From Streptomyces glaucescens (lineage in GTDB: Bacteria; Actinomycetota; Actinomycetes; Streptomycetales; Streptomycetaceae): 64,000 nt of DNA. Below are positions 45,299 to 53,827 of the stretch, piece after piece. The position numbers were made by a program, and so were the translations under genes. Every line of letters starts with the position of its first letter. The stretch's first letter is position 1. The stretch lies in NCBI RefSeq assembly GCF_000761215.1, contig NZ_CP009438.1, positions 6,552,501-6,616,500 of the forward strand, read 5' to 3'. The notes beneath the pieces were generated by a model. The model was given only the letters and a program-made list of their open reading frames with translations. It ran no database searches and was not told where the DNA came from.

Positions 45299-45330
45299 CC
45301 TGACCGCCACCGGGGCCGGCAACGGTCAGG
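45299..45330. terminator. Weak hairpin between convergent genes
   Basis: Arms CCTGACCG and CGGTCAGG around a 16-base loop in the 200-base gap between the adenylation-like gene (+) and the AraC gene (-). The position fits a bidirectional terminator; the arms are short. Confidence 0.4.
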
Positions 45331-45412
45331 TCCTTCGTGGACGGGCCCCAGCGCCCGCGGCCGTCGGTCCGTCGGCCACCCCCGCGTGGCACGGACTGCG
45401 GGACGGGCGCGG

Positions 45413-46318
45413 TCAGGCGGTGGCCAGGGCGTGCCGGCAGCCGAGGGCCGGAGCCGGAAAGGCGGCCCGCCGGGGGAGGGGTCTCGGGGACGGACGCCGG
45501 GGCAGCGGATCGTGGCCGGGCAGGGCGAGGAGCACCGGCGGACGGGTCCAGTCCTCCGGCTGGACCGCCATGTCCAGGCGGACGTGGGTGCCGCCGGTGA
45601 TCTGTACCGGACCCACCGTGCCGACCAGGAGCGGACGCCCGCTGGTGAAGTCGTCGGCGGTGTGGGCGCCCAGGGCGACGGCGTGCAGGTACCACAGCCC
45701 CGGCGGCACGTTGTTCAGCGCGAAGGGCCCGGCGCCGTCGAGCATGGACCAGGCCACCGGCCGCCCCTGCACGACGGGGCTGTCGAAGGCGCCGATGCAC
45801 AGCGGGGAGAGCGGTGTGCCCGTGACGTGCGCGGTGCCGGACACGGAACCCAGCGGCCCGGCCGGCGCGGCCGGCGGGAGGACCGCCGGGTGCTCGCCGC
45901 ACTCCCCGCGGGCGATCCTGCGGTACTGGGTGGGGGAGATGCCGACGGACGCGGTGAACCGGCGGGAGAACGTGCCGGTGCTGCTGTAGCAGACCTGCGC
46001 CGAGATGTCGGCGACGTTGAGCCGGGTGTCGGCCAGCAGACGCTTCGCCTCGTGCAGCCGGACCGCGCTGAGAAAACGGCCCGGGGTCACACCGGTGATA
46101 CGGCGGAATACCCGAAGGAAGTAGAACTTGCTCACCATCACGGAGCGGGCCAGGTCGTCCAGACTGAGAGGTTCGTAAAACCGTTCACGGATGGTGATGA
46201 CCGCGCCCTGCGCGAGGTGTTCCATTCGGTGGGCTCCCTCTCTGACGGCTGGGTGGTGTGGCGGCATGACCGACGGGTGGAACCTGGGCGCCAATGCCTC
46301 GACGCGGCGTGCTGCCAT
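45413..46318 (-). CDS. AraC-family transcriptional regulator
   Basis: 301 residues with the DNA-binding part near the N-terminus, reversed from the usual AraC order: ITIRERFYEPLSLDDLARSV, KFYFLRVFRRITGVTPGRFL, RLNVADISAQVCYSSTGTFS and GISPTQYRR form the two helix-turn-helix units (residues about 40-140). The C-terminal 160 residues look beta-rich (a carbohydrate-binding or cupin-like fold) and may sense a ligand. ATG at 46318 with GAGGAAG upstream. Its targets are not evident; the 874-base gap behind it is a candidate control region. Confidence 0.88.
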   Translation of the reverse strand: MAARRVEALAPRFHPSVMPPHHPAVREGAHRMEHLAQGAVITIRERFYEPLSLDDLARSVMVSKFYFLRVFRRITGVTPGRFLSAVRLHEAKRLLADTRLNVADISAQVCYSSTGTFSRRFTASVGISPTQYRRIARGECGEHPAVLPPAAPAGPLGSVSGTAHVTGTPLSPLCIGAFDSPVVQGRPVAWSMLDGAGPFALNNVPPGLWYLHAVALGAHTADDFTSGRPLLVGTVGPVQITGGTHVRLDMAVQPEDWTRPPVLLALPGHDPLPRRPSPRPLPRRAAFPAPALGCRHALATA

Positions 46319-47192
46319 GTCTTCCTCGTTCCTTTCCGACTCGTCGTGGGCGTCCCGGGGGAGCGGCGCCGTGGAATTTCCGCACCGAATTCCACGGGGG
46401 CGGGGGAGCGCGGCTGATCAGCGAAGCGGCCGGGGAGGCGTCCGGGCGCCACGCCGCGCGCGTCCGGGAGCCGTGACGTACCCGGCGCCGTTGCCATGCC
46501 GATCGCCCCCCGTCAGTGGCCCGCTCGACTGCCGCTGCTTACAGGGTGCTTGATTTCCGCGTGGGGAAGGGAGGAAGGGAAAGACCCGTGAATGAGAGGG
46601 CGGGTCCGCCACGAGCCGTGTGAGCGTGACATAAGGATCACGCCGACTCGGTTGTGAGGTAAGGGTGACCTTTGTTCGGTCGTGTGCCGTGCGGGGCAAT
46701 TACCTCGGGCATGTACGCGTGGTTTCGGCGGGCCACGGTGTTCACGCCGACGGCGTTCGACCGGCCCGTCCCGTGCGCCGGCGGAAAACACCGCGGCTGA
46801 GCAATCTCGAAGTCGCGGCGCGGCGCGAGGGGTTCCTACGATCGAGGCGGCGGCCGACGCGACGCGGGAGGCCGGCGCCCGTGCCCTGCCCACCCCGAGG
46901 AGACGCTGTGCCCCAGGCCGCGGCAAGGCCGAAGGAACGAGTCCGAGCCGGCCGGTGCGTCACCGGCCCCGGCACCGTGGGCCCGGCCCGCGCCACGGCG
47001 CCGGCCGGGCGCGGCCGGGCCCGGCCCGCACCGGGCGAACCGCCCGGCCGCCGCCGCCAACGGCCGCCCCAGGTCCGCGGCCCGGCTGCGGCCGGGGCCC
47101 CGGGCGGCCGCCGCGGCCCGTGCGCGAGCGGCGGCAGGCGGGCCCGCGCGCACCGTGTCCGGCCCGGTGCCCGATGTGTAGTGTGGTCGGAC
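46319..47192. other. 874-base gene-free region with a 20-bp palindrome
   Basis: This is the longest gap in the window. Open frames across it are Arg/Pro/Gly-rich without motifs and look like non-coding GC-rich DNA. The stretch 46540-46740 is less GC-rich than its surroundings. It contains GCGTGA-CATAAGGA-TCACGC (46624-46643), a symmetrical site that could bind a dimeric regulator. The right end carries TAGTGT (47179-47184) eight bases before the PadR start. No RNA gene was recognised. Confidence 0.5.
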
Positions 47193-47516
47193 ATGAAGGC
47201 GGAAACCCTGAGAGGGAACCTGGAAGGGATGCTGCTGTCCGTCCTGGAGCCCGGCGAACTCCACGGTTACGCGGTGATCGAGGAGCTGAAGCGGCGCAGC
47301 GGTGACGCGATCAATCTGCCGACGGGCACGGTCTACCCGGCCCTGCACCGGCTGGAGGCCGCCGGCCTCGTCGGCAGCGAGTGGTCCCGCCACAACGGGC
47401 GGCGCCGCCGCAACTACTACCTCACCGCCGCGGGCCGCCGCGCGCTGGCCGACAAGCGCACGGCGTGGCGGGAGGTCTCCTCGGTCATCTCCGTCGTCCT
47501 GGGAGGCGAGGCCTGA
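47193..47516 (+). CDS. PadR-family transcriptional regulator
   Basis: 107 residues. The PadR winged helix is clear: MKAETLRGNLEGMLLSVLEP, GYAVIEELKRRSG, LPTGTVYPALHRLEAAGLVG, then SEWSRHNGRRRRNYYLTAAG. The ATG at 47193 has a TAGTGT hexamer eight bases upstream and no ribosome site, so the mRNA may be leaderless. It overlaps the next gene (TGATG), a pairing seen where PadR controls a HAAS-domain membrane protein. It may also control the MMPL exporter beyond (inference). Confidence 0.92.
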   Translation: MKAETLRGNLEGMLLSVLEPGELHGYAVIEELKRRSGDAINLPTGTVYPALHRLEAAGLVGSEWSRHNGRRRRNYYLTAAGRRALADKRTAWREVSSVISVVLGGEA

Positions 47517-48193
47517 TGGGGGCGGGGGTCCTCGAGGGGTACACCGACCGGCTGGCGGAACACCTCGTCGGCGACGACTCGCGCCGGGCCGCGATCCTCG
47601 ACGAGGTGATGGACGGTCTGCAGTGCGCGGTCGAGGGCAACCTGGAGGACTGCAGTGACGCCGAGGAGGCCGCGCGGCGGGCCGTACGGGAGTGGGGGCC
47701 GCCCGGGGAGGTGGCGCGCGCGTACAACGACGCCACGCTCCGGCTGAGCGCGCAGCGCCTGTCGCTGCGGGCGGTGTGCGTGCTGCCGCTGCTCGCGGCC
47801 ACCTGGGCGGCCGCGCTGCTCGGCGGGCCGGCCGGCCCCTGGGCGGTGCGGCACCCGCCGCTGCTGCTGACGGGCATCTCGCTGGTGGCCTTCGGCTGTG
47901 TGATCTGCCTGGCCGGCGCCTTCTCCGGGCTCCGCAGGGGCACCGGCATCCGCGCGGCGGTCGAGCGGCGCGACGACACGGTGACCACGGGCACCCTCGC
48001 TGCGCTCTCCGGGCTGCTGTGCACGCTGGGCGCGCTGGTGCTGCTGCTGCTCAACCGCGGTCTGTCCCACCCGGAGTCGCTGGACTGGCCGATGGTGTCC
48101 GTGCCGGCGACGCTGACCATCCTGTCCGCCCTGTACTTCGGTCTGCACTTCAAGCGCTTCGTCTCCGTGGTGCGGGGGGTGGACACGGTCTGA
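47516..48193 (+). CDS. HAAS-like signalling-domain membrane protein
   Basis: 225 residues. The N-terminal 80 residues (GYTDRLAEHLVGDDSRRAAI, then AVREWGPPGEVARAYND) look like the HAAS / permease-associated helical domain found with PadR regulators. Four hydrophobic helices follow (about residues 90-108, 115-140, 157-180, 190-210). Coupled to the PadR gene by TGATG. HAAS proteins are proposed to signal between the membrane and PadR-type repressors. A strong terminator follows. Confidence 0.8.
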   Translation: MGAGVLEGYTDRLAEHLVGDDSRRAAILDEVMDGLQCAVEGNLEDCSDAEEAARRAVREWGPPGEVARAYNDATLRLSAQRLSLRAVCVLPLLAATWAAALLGGPAGPWAVRHPPLLLTGISLVAFGCVICLAGAFSGLRRGTGIRAAVERRDDTVTTGTLAALSGLLCTLGALVLLLLNRGLSHPESLDWPMVSVPATLTILSALYFGLHFKRFVSVVRGVDTV

Positions 48194-48227
48194 CGCGCCG
48201 GCGCGCCGACGGCCGCCTCCTTCCCCG

Positions 48228-48277
48228 AGAGCTCCCCGTGCGGGACGACCTCCCCGGTTTCCCGCACGGGGAGCTCT
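48228..48277 (+). terminator. Hairpin terminator of the PadR operon
   Basis: Perfect 17-base arms AGAGCTCCCCGTGCGGG and CCCGCACGGGGAGCTCT around a 16-base loop, 34 bases after the membrane protein stop. A strong factor-independent terminator candidate. Confidence 0.85.
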
Positions 48278-48385
48278 TCTGTTTCCGGCACCAACCGTCG
48301 TGCCTGCCGGGCGAGTTGACGTCCGCCGTCGTGGCGCACACCGGTTGCGGCGCGGTGATCGGGCCGCTACCTTGTGCGTCGATAA

Positions 48386-48414
48386 GTAGCGTCGCTACAG
48401 AATAGTGTCACTAC
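48386..48414 (+). promoter_or_regulatory. Tandem palindromic operators before the MMPL exporter
   Basis: Two related 13-base palindromes, GTAGCGTCGCTAC (48386-48398) and ATAGTGTCACTAC (48402-48414), have centres 16 bases apart and directly precede the AGGAGG ribosome site. A TTGTGC (48372-48377) and TACAGA (48396-48401) with an 18-base spacer would place the promoter under the operators. This is the layout of a TetR-like repressor controlling an exporter. Confidence 0.65.
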
Positions 48415-48428
48415 AGGAGGTCGGTGCC

Positions 48429-50660
48429 GTGGAGCGCATGACACGGTGGGTGCTCGCTCACCGGTGGACCGTGGCCCTGGTGTGGGTGGTGCTCACCCTC
48501 GCCGGGGGAGCCATGTCGGGCAGCACGATCGACAGACTCACCTTCGAGTCGCGGCTCCCGGACAAGCCGGCCCAGGAAGCGAACGACGCGCTGGCCCAGC
48601 GCTTCTCCCAGACGGGCGGCAAGAACGCCCCGCTGCTGCTCGTGGTGACCCTTCCCGAGGGCACGACCGCCGACAGCGCCGAGGTCCGCAGGCAGTGGGG
48701 CGACCTGGTGTCCCGGGTGACCCCGCAGGGCGGCCGCAGCGTCTCGTACGCCGGCACCGGCGACGACTCGCTGCTGTCCGAGGACAAGCGCACCACGGTC
48801 GCACTCGTCTACCCCCCGGCCAACCCGTCCAACGCGCCGTACGAGCAGTCCCTCCCGGCCATCAAGAAGACCGTCGAGCAGACGAAAATCGCCGGCGCCC
48901 AGGTCGAACTGACCGGACAGCCGGTGCTCTCCGGCCGGGACAGCGGCGCCCAGCGCAGCCCGATCTACGAGACGCTGATCGGCGCCGTGGGCGCGCTGGT
49001 CGTGCTGGCCCTGGTCTTCGCCAGCGGTCTGGCCATCGTGCCGCTGCTGATGGCCGCCGCCGCGATCCCCACCACGTTCCTGCTGGCCCGCGGGGTCACC
49101 GGCATCACCGACGTCTCCTTCATCGTGCAGTACCTGGTGGCCCTCATCGGCCTCGGCATCGCGATCGACTACGCGCTGCTCGTCGTCACCCGCTGGCGCG
49201 AGGAGCGCACCAAGCCCGGCGCCGACGGCCCCGAGCCCGAGGCCCGCAAGGAGGCCATCGTGCGCTCCCTGGCCAGCGCCGGCCGGGCCGTCGCGCTGAG
49301 CGGCGCCACCGTGGCGATCTCCCTCGCCGCCCTCGTCGTACTGCCCGTGCCCTTCCTGCGCAGCGTCGGCTACGCCGGTCTGCTCATCCCGCTCGTCAGT
49401 GTCGCCGTGGCGCTCACCCTGCTGCCCGTGCTGCTCTACTCCTGGGGCGACAAGCTCGACCGGCCGCGCCGCCGGCACCGCCCCGACAGCAGGATGTGGA
49501 CCGCGATCGCCCGGCTGACCACCCGTCGCCCCGCGCTGTCCGCGCTGCTCAGCGGCGCCGTCCTGGTGGCCCTGGCCGCGCCCGTGCTGTACCTGAGTCT
49601 CGGTCAGCCGGCCACCACCACCCTCGCCCAGGGCGGACAGCCCGCCAGGTCCTTCGACCGGATCGTCGACGCCGGATTCGGCGAGGGCATCGCCCGCCCG
49701 GTCGAGGTCCTGGTGGGCGCGGACGGCGCGGACGCCATGAAGGAGAGGCTCGGCGGCATCGACGGCGTCGCCGGCTCCGTCGCGCCGGCCGACTGGACGC
49801 GCGACGGCCTGCGGATCGTCGACGTGTGGACCAGCGACGACCCGTCGAGCGACAGCGGCCGCGACACGGTCGCCGAACTCACCGGCACCGCGCGTCAGAC
49901 GCCGGGCACGCTGGCCGGCGGCGGCCCCGCCCAGGACGCCGACTTCATCGACGCGGTCTACGGCGAGCTGGGACTCATCGTGCTCTTCGTCGGACTGGTC
50001 ACCTTCATCGTGCTGGCCCGCACCCTGCGCTCGGTGGTGCTGCCGGTCAAGGCCCTGGTGCTCAACGCGCTGTCCACCTGCGCCGCCTACGGCGCGGTCG
50101 TCCTCATCTGGCAGAAGGGCTACGGCAGCGAACTGCTCTTCGACACCCCGGCCGTCGGTGCCATCACCATCTGGGTCCCCATGGCGGTGTTCGCGTTCCT
50201 CTTCGGACTCTCCATGGACTACGAGGTGTTCATCCTGCACCGCATCCGCGAGACCCATCTCGACCTGAGCCGGGAAGGGGTGCGGGACACCGTCGTGCCG
50301 TCGGTGGTGACCGGCATCAGCCGCACCGGGCGGCTCGTCACCTCCGCCGCGCTCATCCTGTTCCTGGCCTTCACCGCACTGGCCAGCCTCCCGATCACCG
50401 ACGTGAAGGTGTTCGCCACCGCGCTGGCGGCGGGCATCATCATCGACGCCACCGTCGTCCGGGGCCTGCTCACCCCGGCCCTGGTCACCCTCCTCGGGCG
50501 GTCCAACTGGTGGTTCCCGCGCTCCTTGGGCCGGCTGCTCGTCACATCCCCCGCCGGGACAGCCGGCCCAAGGCCCACGCCGACCGGCCAGGACGCCGCC
50601 GGGCGGGGCACCGCGCCGGCGGACCCCGCCGCCACGACCCGGGAACAGGGCCGGGTCTGA
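48429..50660 (+). CDS. MMPL/RND-family exporter
   Basis: 743 residues from the GTG at 48429 (AGGAGG eight bases upstream). Two repeats, each with one N-terminal helix, a large external loop and a cluster of helices, about 12 helices in all. MMPL hallmarks include GLGIAIDYALLVVTRWREER and FLFGLSMDYEVFILHRIRET, with the Asp-Tyr pairs of the proton relay. Similar proteins export antibiotics or lipids in Actinobacteria. Its place before the halogenase gene and its operator pair suggest product export and self-resistance (inference). Confidence 0.94.
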   Translation: MERMTRWVLAHRWTVALVWVVLTLAGGAMSGSTIDRLTFESRLPDKPAQEANDALAQRFSQTGGKNAPLLLVVTLPEGTTADSAEVRRQWGDLVSRVTPQGGRSVSYAGTGDDSLLSEDKRTTVALVYPPANPSNAPYEQSLPAIKKTVEQTKIAGAQVELTGQPVLSGRDSGAQRSPIYETLIGAVGALVVLALVFASGLAIVPLLMAAAAIPTTFLLARGVTGITDVSFIVQYLVALIGLGIAIDYALLVVTRWREERTKPGADGPEPEARKEAIVRSLASAGRAVALSGATVAISLAALVVLPVPFLRSVGYAGLLIPLVSVAVALTLLPVLLYSWGDKLDRPRRRHRPDSRMWTAIARLTTRRPALSALLSGAVLVALAAPVLYLSLGQPATTTLAQGGQPARSFDRIVDAGFGEGIARPVEVLVGADGADAMKERLGGIDGVAGSVAPADWTRDGLRIVDVWTSDDPSSDSGRDTVAELTGTARQTPGTLAGGGPAQDADFIDAVYGELGLIVLFVGLVTFIVLARTLRSVVLPVKALVLNALSTCAAYGAVVLIWQKGYGSELLFDTPAVGAITIWVPMAVFAFLFGLSMDYEVFILHRIRETHLDLSREGVRDTVVPSVVTGISRTGRLVTSAALILFLAFTALASLPITDVKVFATALAAGIIIDATVVRGLLTPALVTLLGRSNWWFPRSLGRLLVTSPAGTAGPRPTPTGQDAAGRGTAPADPAATTREQGRV

Positions 50661-50797
50661 CCGGGCGAGCCACCGCGCCCCGGCGCGGTGGCTTGCACAT
50701 GCTTTCTCCGGCCTTCATCGGCGTGGGGGAGGGTGATCGCGCGGACGTGAGCGCACGGCGCCGTCCGTCACCCGCCGACTGCGAAGGGAACCGACAC

Positions 50798-52462
50798 GTG
50801 TCCACACAACGGCCGAGTTACGACGTGGTGATCCTCGGATCGGGTATCGCCGGATCCACCCTCGGCGCCGTCCTGGCCCGCAGTGGTGCCAAGGTGCTGC
50901 TCGCCGACGCGGCCACCCACCCGCGGTTCGCGGTGGGGGAGTCGATGATCCCCCAGCTCGTCGCCTGGCTCCAGGTGCTCGCCGAGCGGTACGACATCCC
51001 GGAGTTCGAGGCGCTGGCCGACGCCACCACCATCAACGAGCGGGTCAGCAACACCTTCGGCCGCAAGCGGCACTTCGGGTTCATGCTGCACCGCCCCGGC
51101 CGGGAACCCGACCCCACCGAGGCCCACCAGTTCGTCATCCCCGACGCCCTCACCTCGGCCAGCCACCTCTTCCGGCAGGACAGCGACGCCTACCTGTTCC
51201 GGGTCGCCGTCGCCCACGGCTGCGAGACCCGCCAGCAGTGGCGCGTGGCCCATGCCGGGTTCGACGCCGCCGGGGCCACCCTGACCGGCACGGACGGACA
51301 CCGGGTCCGCGCCCGCTACGTCGTCGACGCGAGCGGATTCCGTTCCCCGCTGGCCGAGCAGTTCGGCCTGCGCGAGCAGCCGCCGCGGTTCCGGCACCAC
51401 TCACGCTCGCTGTTCACCCACATGATCGGGGTACGGCCCTTCGACGACGTCGTACGGGCCCCCGAGGGCACCCGCCCGCCGGTGCCCTGGCACGAGGGCA
51501 CCATGCACCACCTCTTCGAGCGGGGCTGGTTCTGGATCATCCCCTTCGACAACCACGAACTCTCCCGCAACCCGCTGTGCAGCGTCGGCGTCACGCTCGA
51601 CCCGCGGCTGTACCCCAAGCCGGAGGACATCGGCCCCGAGGAGGAGTTCGCCCGGCTCGTCGCGCGGTTCCCCGCCGTGGAGCGCCAGTTCCAGGGCGCG
51701 CGCAAGGTCCGCGAGTGGGTGTCGACCGGCAGGCTCCAGTACTCATCGCGGCGCACCGTGGGCCCGCGCTGGTGCCTGATGTCGCACGCCGCCGGCTTCC
51801 TGGACCCGCTCTACTCGCGCGGCATGTCCAACACCTTCGAGATCATCAACGCGCTCGCCCCGCGGGTGCTGCGGGCCCTCGCCGACGACGACTTCGACGA
51901 GGAGCGCTTCCGCTACGTGGAGGAACTGGAACAGGGGCTGCTCGACCACAACGACACCCTCGTCAACTGCTCCTTCATCGCCTTCTCCCACTTCCGCCTC
52001 TGGGACGCGGTCTTCCGGGTCTGGGGCGCCGGGAACACCCCCGGCACCCTGCGCATCAACAACGCCCTGCGCCGGTTCCGCGAGGACCGGGACACCACGG
52101 TGTTCGACAGGCTGGAGAAGGCACCGCACACCGGTCTGTGGTGGCCCGACAGCGACGCCTTCAAGGAACTGCTCCAGGGCACCGAACGAGCCTGCCTCGA
52201 CTACGAGTCGGACCTCATCGACGGTGACACGGCCGCCGACCGGGTGCTGCGGCTCGTACGGGAGAGCGAGGCGGTCTCGCCGGGATTCGGGTGGAAGGAC
52301 ACCGGACGCCGGTTCATCCACCCCGACCGCCGGGACATGGCGGCATTCCTGGAGTGGGCGGCCGCGTCCCCGCTGCCCGAACTCGGCCCGCTCGGCCGGG
52401 AGAGCCTGGCCGCGCTGCGCCGGGCGGCCGGCCCCTCCCCGGCCACGGCCGGCCACCGGTGA
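50798..52462 (+). CDS. FADH2-dependent halogenase, CtcP-like (copy 1)
   Basis: 554 residues. The FAD fold is YDVVILGSGIAGSTLGAVLA, followed by HPRFAVGESMIPQL. The tryptophan-halogenase-type W-x-W-x-I-P motif is present in ERGWFWIIPFDNH. The C-terminal region WCLMSHAAGFLDPLYSRGMS and the overall length match the tetracycline halogenase CtcP as I remember it. It should chlorinate (or brominate) a phenolic ring on a polyketide, using FADH2 from a separate flavin reductase that is not seen nearby. GTG at 50798 after GAAGGGAA. A paralogue is encoded at 57495. Confidence 0.9.
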   Translation: MSTQRPSYDVVILGSGIAGSTLGAVLARSGAKVLLADAATHPRFAVGESMIPQLVAWLQVLAERYDIPEFEALADATTINERVSNTFGRKRHFGFMLHRPGREPDPTEAHQFVIPDALTSASHLFRQDSDAYLFRVAVAHGCETRQQWRVAHAGFDAAGATLTGTDGHRVRARYVVDASGFRSPLAEQFGLREQPPRFRHHSRSLFTHMIGVRPFDDVVRAPEGTRPPVPWHEGTMHHLFERGWFWIIPFDNHELSRNPLCSVGVTLDPRLYPKPEDIGPEEEFARLVARFPAVERQFQGARKVREWVSTGRLQYSSRRTVGPRWCLMSHAAGFLDPLYSRGMSNTFEIINALAPRVLRALADDDFDEERFRYVEELEQGLLDHNDTLVNCSFIAFSHFRLWDAVFRVWGAGNTPGTLRINNALRRFREDRDTTVFDRLEKAPHTGLWWPDSDAFKELLQGTERACLDYESDLIDGDTAADRVLRLVRESEAVSPGFGWKDTGRRFIHPDRRDMAAFLEWAAASPLPELGPLGRESLAALRRAAGPSPATAGHR

Positions 52463-52491
52463 GGGGGCCGGCCGTGCGGGGGGACGCGTCC

Positions 52492-52899
52492 GTGCAGGAC
52501 GCCAACAAGGCGCTCGCCCGCTACTGGTTCGACGAGGGCTGGACCCGCGGCAACGTCGGTGTGGCCGACCGCGTCTTCGCCCCCGGTTTCCTGCTGGACG
52601 GCGAGCCGGTGGGCCCCGAGGGCCCCCGACGGAGCGTACGGCGGCGGCACGCGGCGTTCGCCGGGCTCACGGTCGAGGTCGGGCTCCAGATCGCCGAAGG
52701 ACCATGGGTGGCCACCTGGTTCACCACCCGGGCCACCCACGTGGGCGAGTTCGCGGGAATCGCCCCCACCGGGCGCACGGTCACCTCCGAAGGAGTGCAG
52801 CTGTGGCGCGTCGAGGACGGCCTGGTCGTGGAGGACCGCAATGTGTTCGACCTCTGGAAGGTCCTGTCCCAGCTCGGCGCTACGAACCGGAACGGATGA
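52492..52899 (+). CDS. SnoaL-like (NTF2-fold) protein
   Basis: 135 residues from the GTG at 52492 (GGGGGG upstream). In-frame GTGs at 52474 and 52459 (the latter overlapping the halogenase stop) are alternatives. NKALARYWFDEGWTRGNVGV, HAAFAGLTVEVGLQIAEGPW, GIAPTGRTVTSEGVQLWRVE and VEDRNVFDLW fit the SnoaL / ester-cyclase NTF2 fold, used for ring closure or hydroxylation in aromatic polyketide routes. It is close behind the halogenase and probably in one operon. Its 3' end overlaps the convergent response-regulator gene by 20 bases. Confidence 0.85.
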   Translation: MQDANKALARYWFDEGWTRGNVGVADRVFAPGFLLDGEPVGPEGPRRSVRRRHAAFAGLTVEVGLQIAEGPWVATWFTTRATHVGEFAGIAPTGRTVTSEGVQLWRVEDGLVVEDRNVFDLWKVLSQLGATNRNG

Positions 52900-53527
52900 T
52901 GTTCTCCTCGTAGGCGAAGATGACCGCGTGCACACGGTTGCGCAATCCCAGTTTCTCCATCGCTCTTTGGACATGGGACTTGACGGTGCTCTGGCTCAGC
53001 GTCAGTTCCGCGGAGATCTCGGCGTTCGTGTATCCGCGGGTGAGGAGCCGGAACACCTCGATCTCCCGGTCCGTGAGCTGTGCCAGCGGGGAACTGCGGG
53101 CATCAGGACGGGCCGTGGGCATGAGCAGCGACCGCCCGGTGGCCATGATGCGGACCGCGGCGGCCAGTTCCTGCGGACTGCTGCGGCTGGAGAGCAGGCC
53201 CTTGGCCCCCGGCAGCGGGACCCGCTCCGCCGCCGAGGCCACATCGTCGATCAGGACCAGCATGGTCGGCGTCCCCCGGCCTGACGGCCGGGGGACGGCC
53301 AGCGCACCGACGCGGCGGACGGCGTCCGCCGCGTCGGTCTCCGTGTGGGAATTGATGACCACCACATCCGGCCGCAGCTTCGGATACCGGGCGGCCGCCG
53401 TCGTGCCGTCCGCCGCCTCGCCGACCACCTGGATATCGGGAAAGTCCTCGAGAATGGTGCGCAGCCCGGTGCGCGAAATGGGGTGCGAATCGACGAGCAG
53501 GACCGTGGTGCGAGCCGAGCCTGACAT
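52880..53527 (-). CDS. Atypical NarL/LuxR-type response regulator
   Basis: 215 residues from the ATG at 53527 (GGGGGA upstream). A receiver-like domain (1-125) opens TTVLLVDSHPISRTGLRTIL but has Asn59 in PDVVVINSHTE, exactly where the phosphorylated Asp normally lies, and only one of the two acidic-pocket Asp residues (Asp13). The conserved Lys region (GAKGLL) remains. The C-terminal LuxR helix-turn-helix is intact (LTDREIEVFRLLTRGYTNAE, SAELTLSQSTVKSHVQRAME). Receivers of this type in antibiotic clusters respond to small ligands rather than phosphorylation. No histidine kinase is adjacent. Likely cluster-specific regulator. Confidence 0.88.
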   Translation of the reverse strand: MSGSARTTVLLVDSHPISRTGLRTILEDFPDIQVVGEAADGTTAAARYPKLRPDVVVINSHTETDAADAVRRVGALAVPRPSGRGTPTMLVLIDDVASAAERVPLPGAKGLLSSRSSPQELAAAVRIMATGRSLLMPTARPDARSSPLAQLTDREIEVFRLLTRGYTNAEISAELTLSQSTVKSHVQRAMEKLGLRNRVHAVIFAYEENIIRSGS

Positions 53528-53827
53528 GTATTCCCCCGTGTGTCCTGGACAGAGCGGACCTTGCAGACAGAATAGAGCGGTACACGTCCGTCGGATCCAC
53601 ACCGGCGCTTATCCCAGATTGGCGAATCCGGGCCCGCCGGAGGCCGTCGCGCGCGTCGCGAAAGCGCGTGTACGGAAGGCGCCGGGCCCGGCCGTGCCGT
53701 CCGTTCGAGCCGGAATTGCGGTCCCCGCGCCGGGAGGACGAGCAGCCCGGCGCGGAACGGACGCGCCCGCTCCCGCCCCGGGAACTGTCCTGTCCCGGGC
53801 CGGGAGCGGTCGGCGTGCGCGGCGGGT
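53528..53827. other. 300-base gap upstream of the response regulator
   Basis: No gene or strong repeat seen. It holds the promoter of the response regulator (-) on the left; the O-methyltransferase gene (-) ends at the right edge. GC-rich, with an inverted CCCGGG-type element near 53780-53800. Confidence 0.4.

Noticed and set aside
46665..47192. N-terminal extension of the PadR frame by 176 codons
   Set aside because: The extension is Arg/Pro/Gly-rich without motif, and PadR proteins normally start at the MKAETLRGNLEG position.
50660..50797. Extension of the first halogenase frame upstream to the MMPL stop
   Set aside because: The upstream codons lack halogenase-like sequence, and the GTG at 50798 has a GAAGGGAA ribosome site and gives the family N-terminus.
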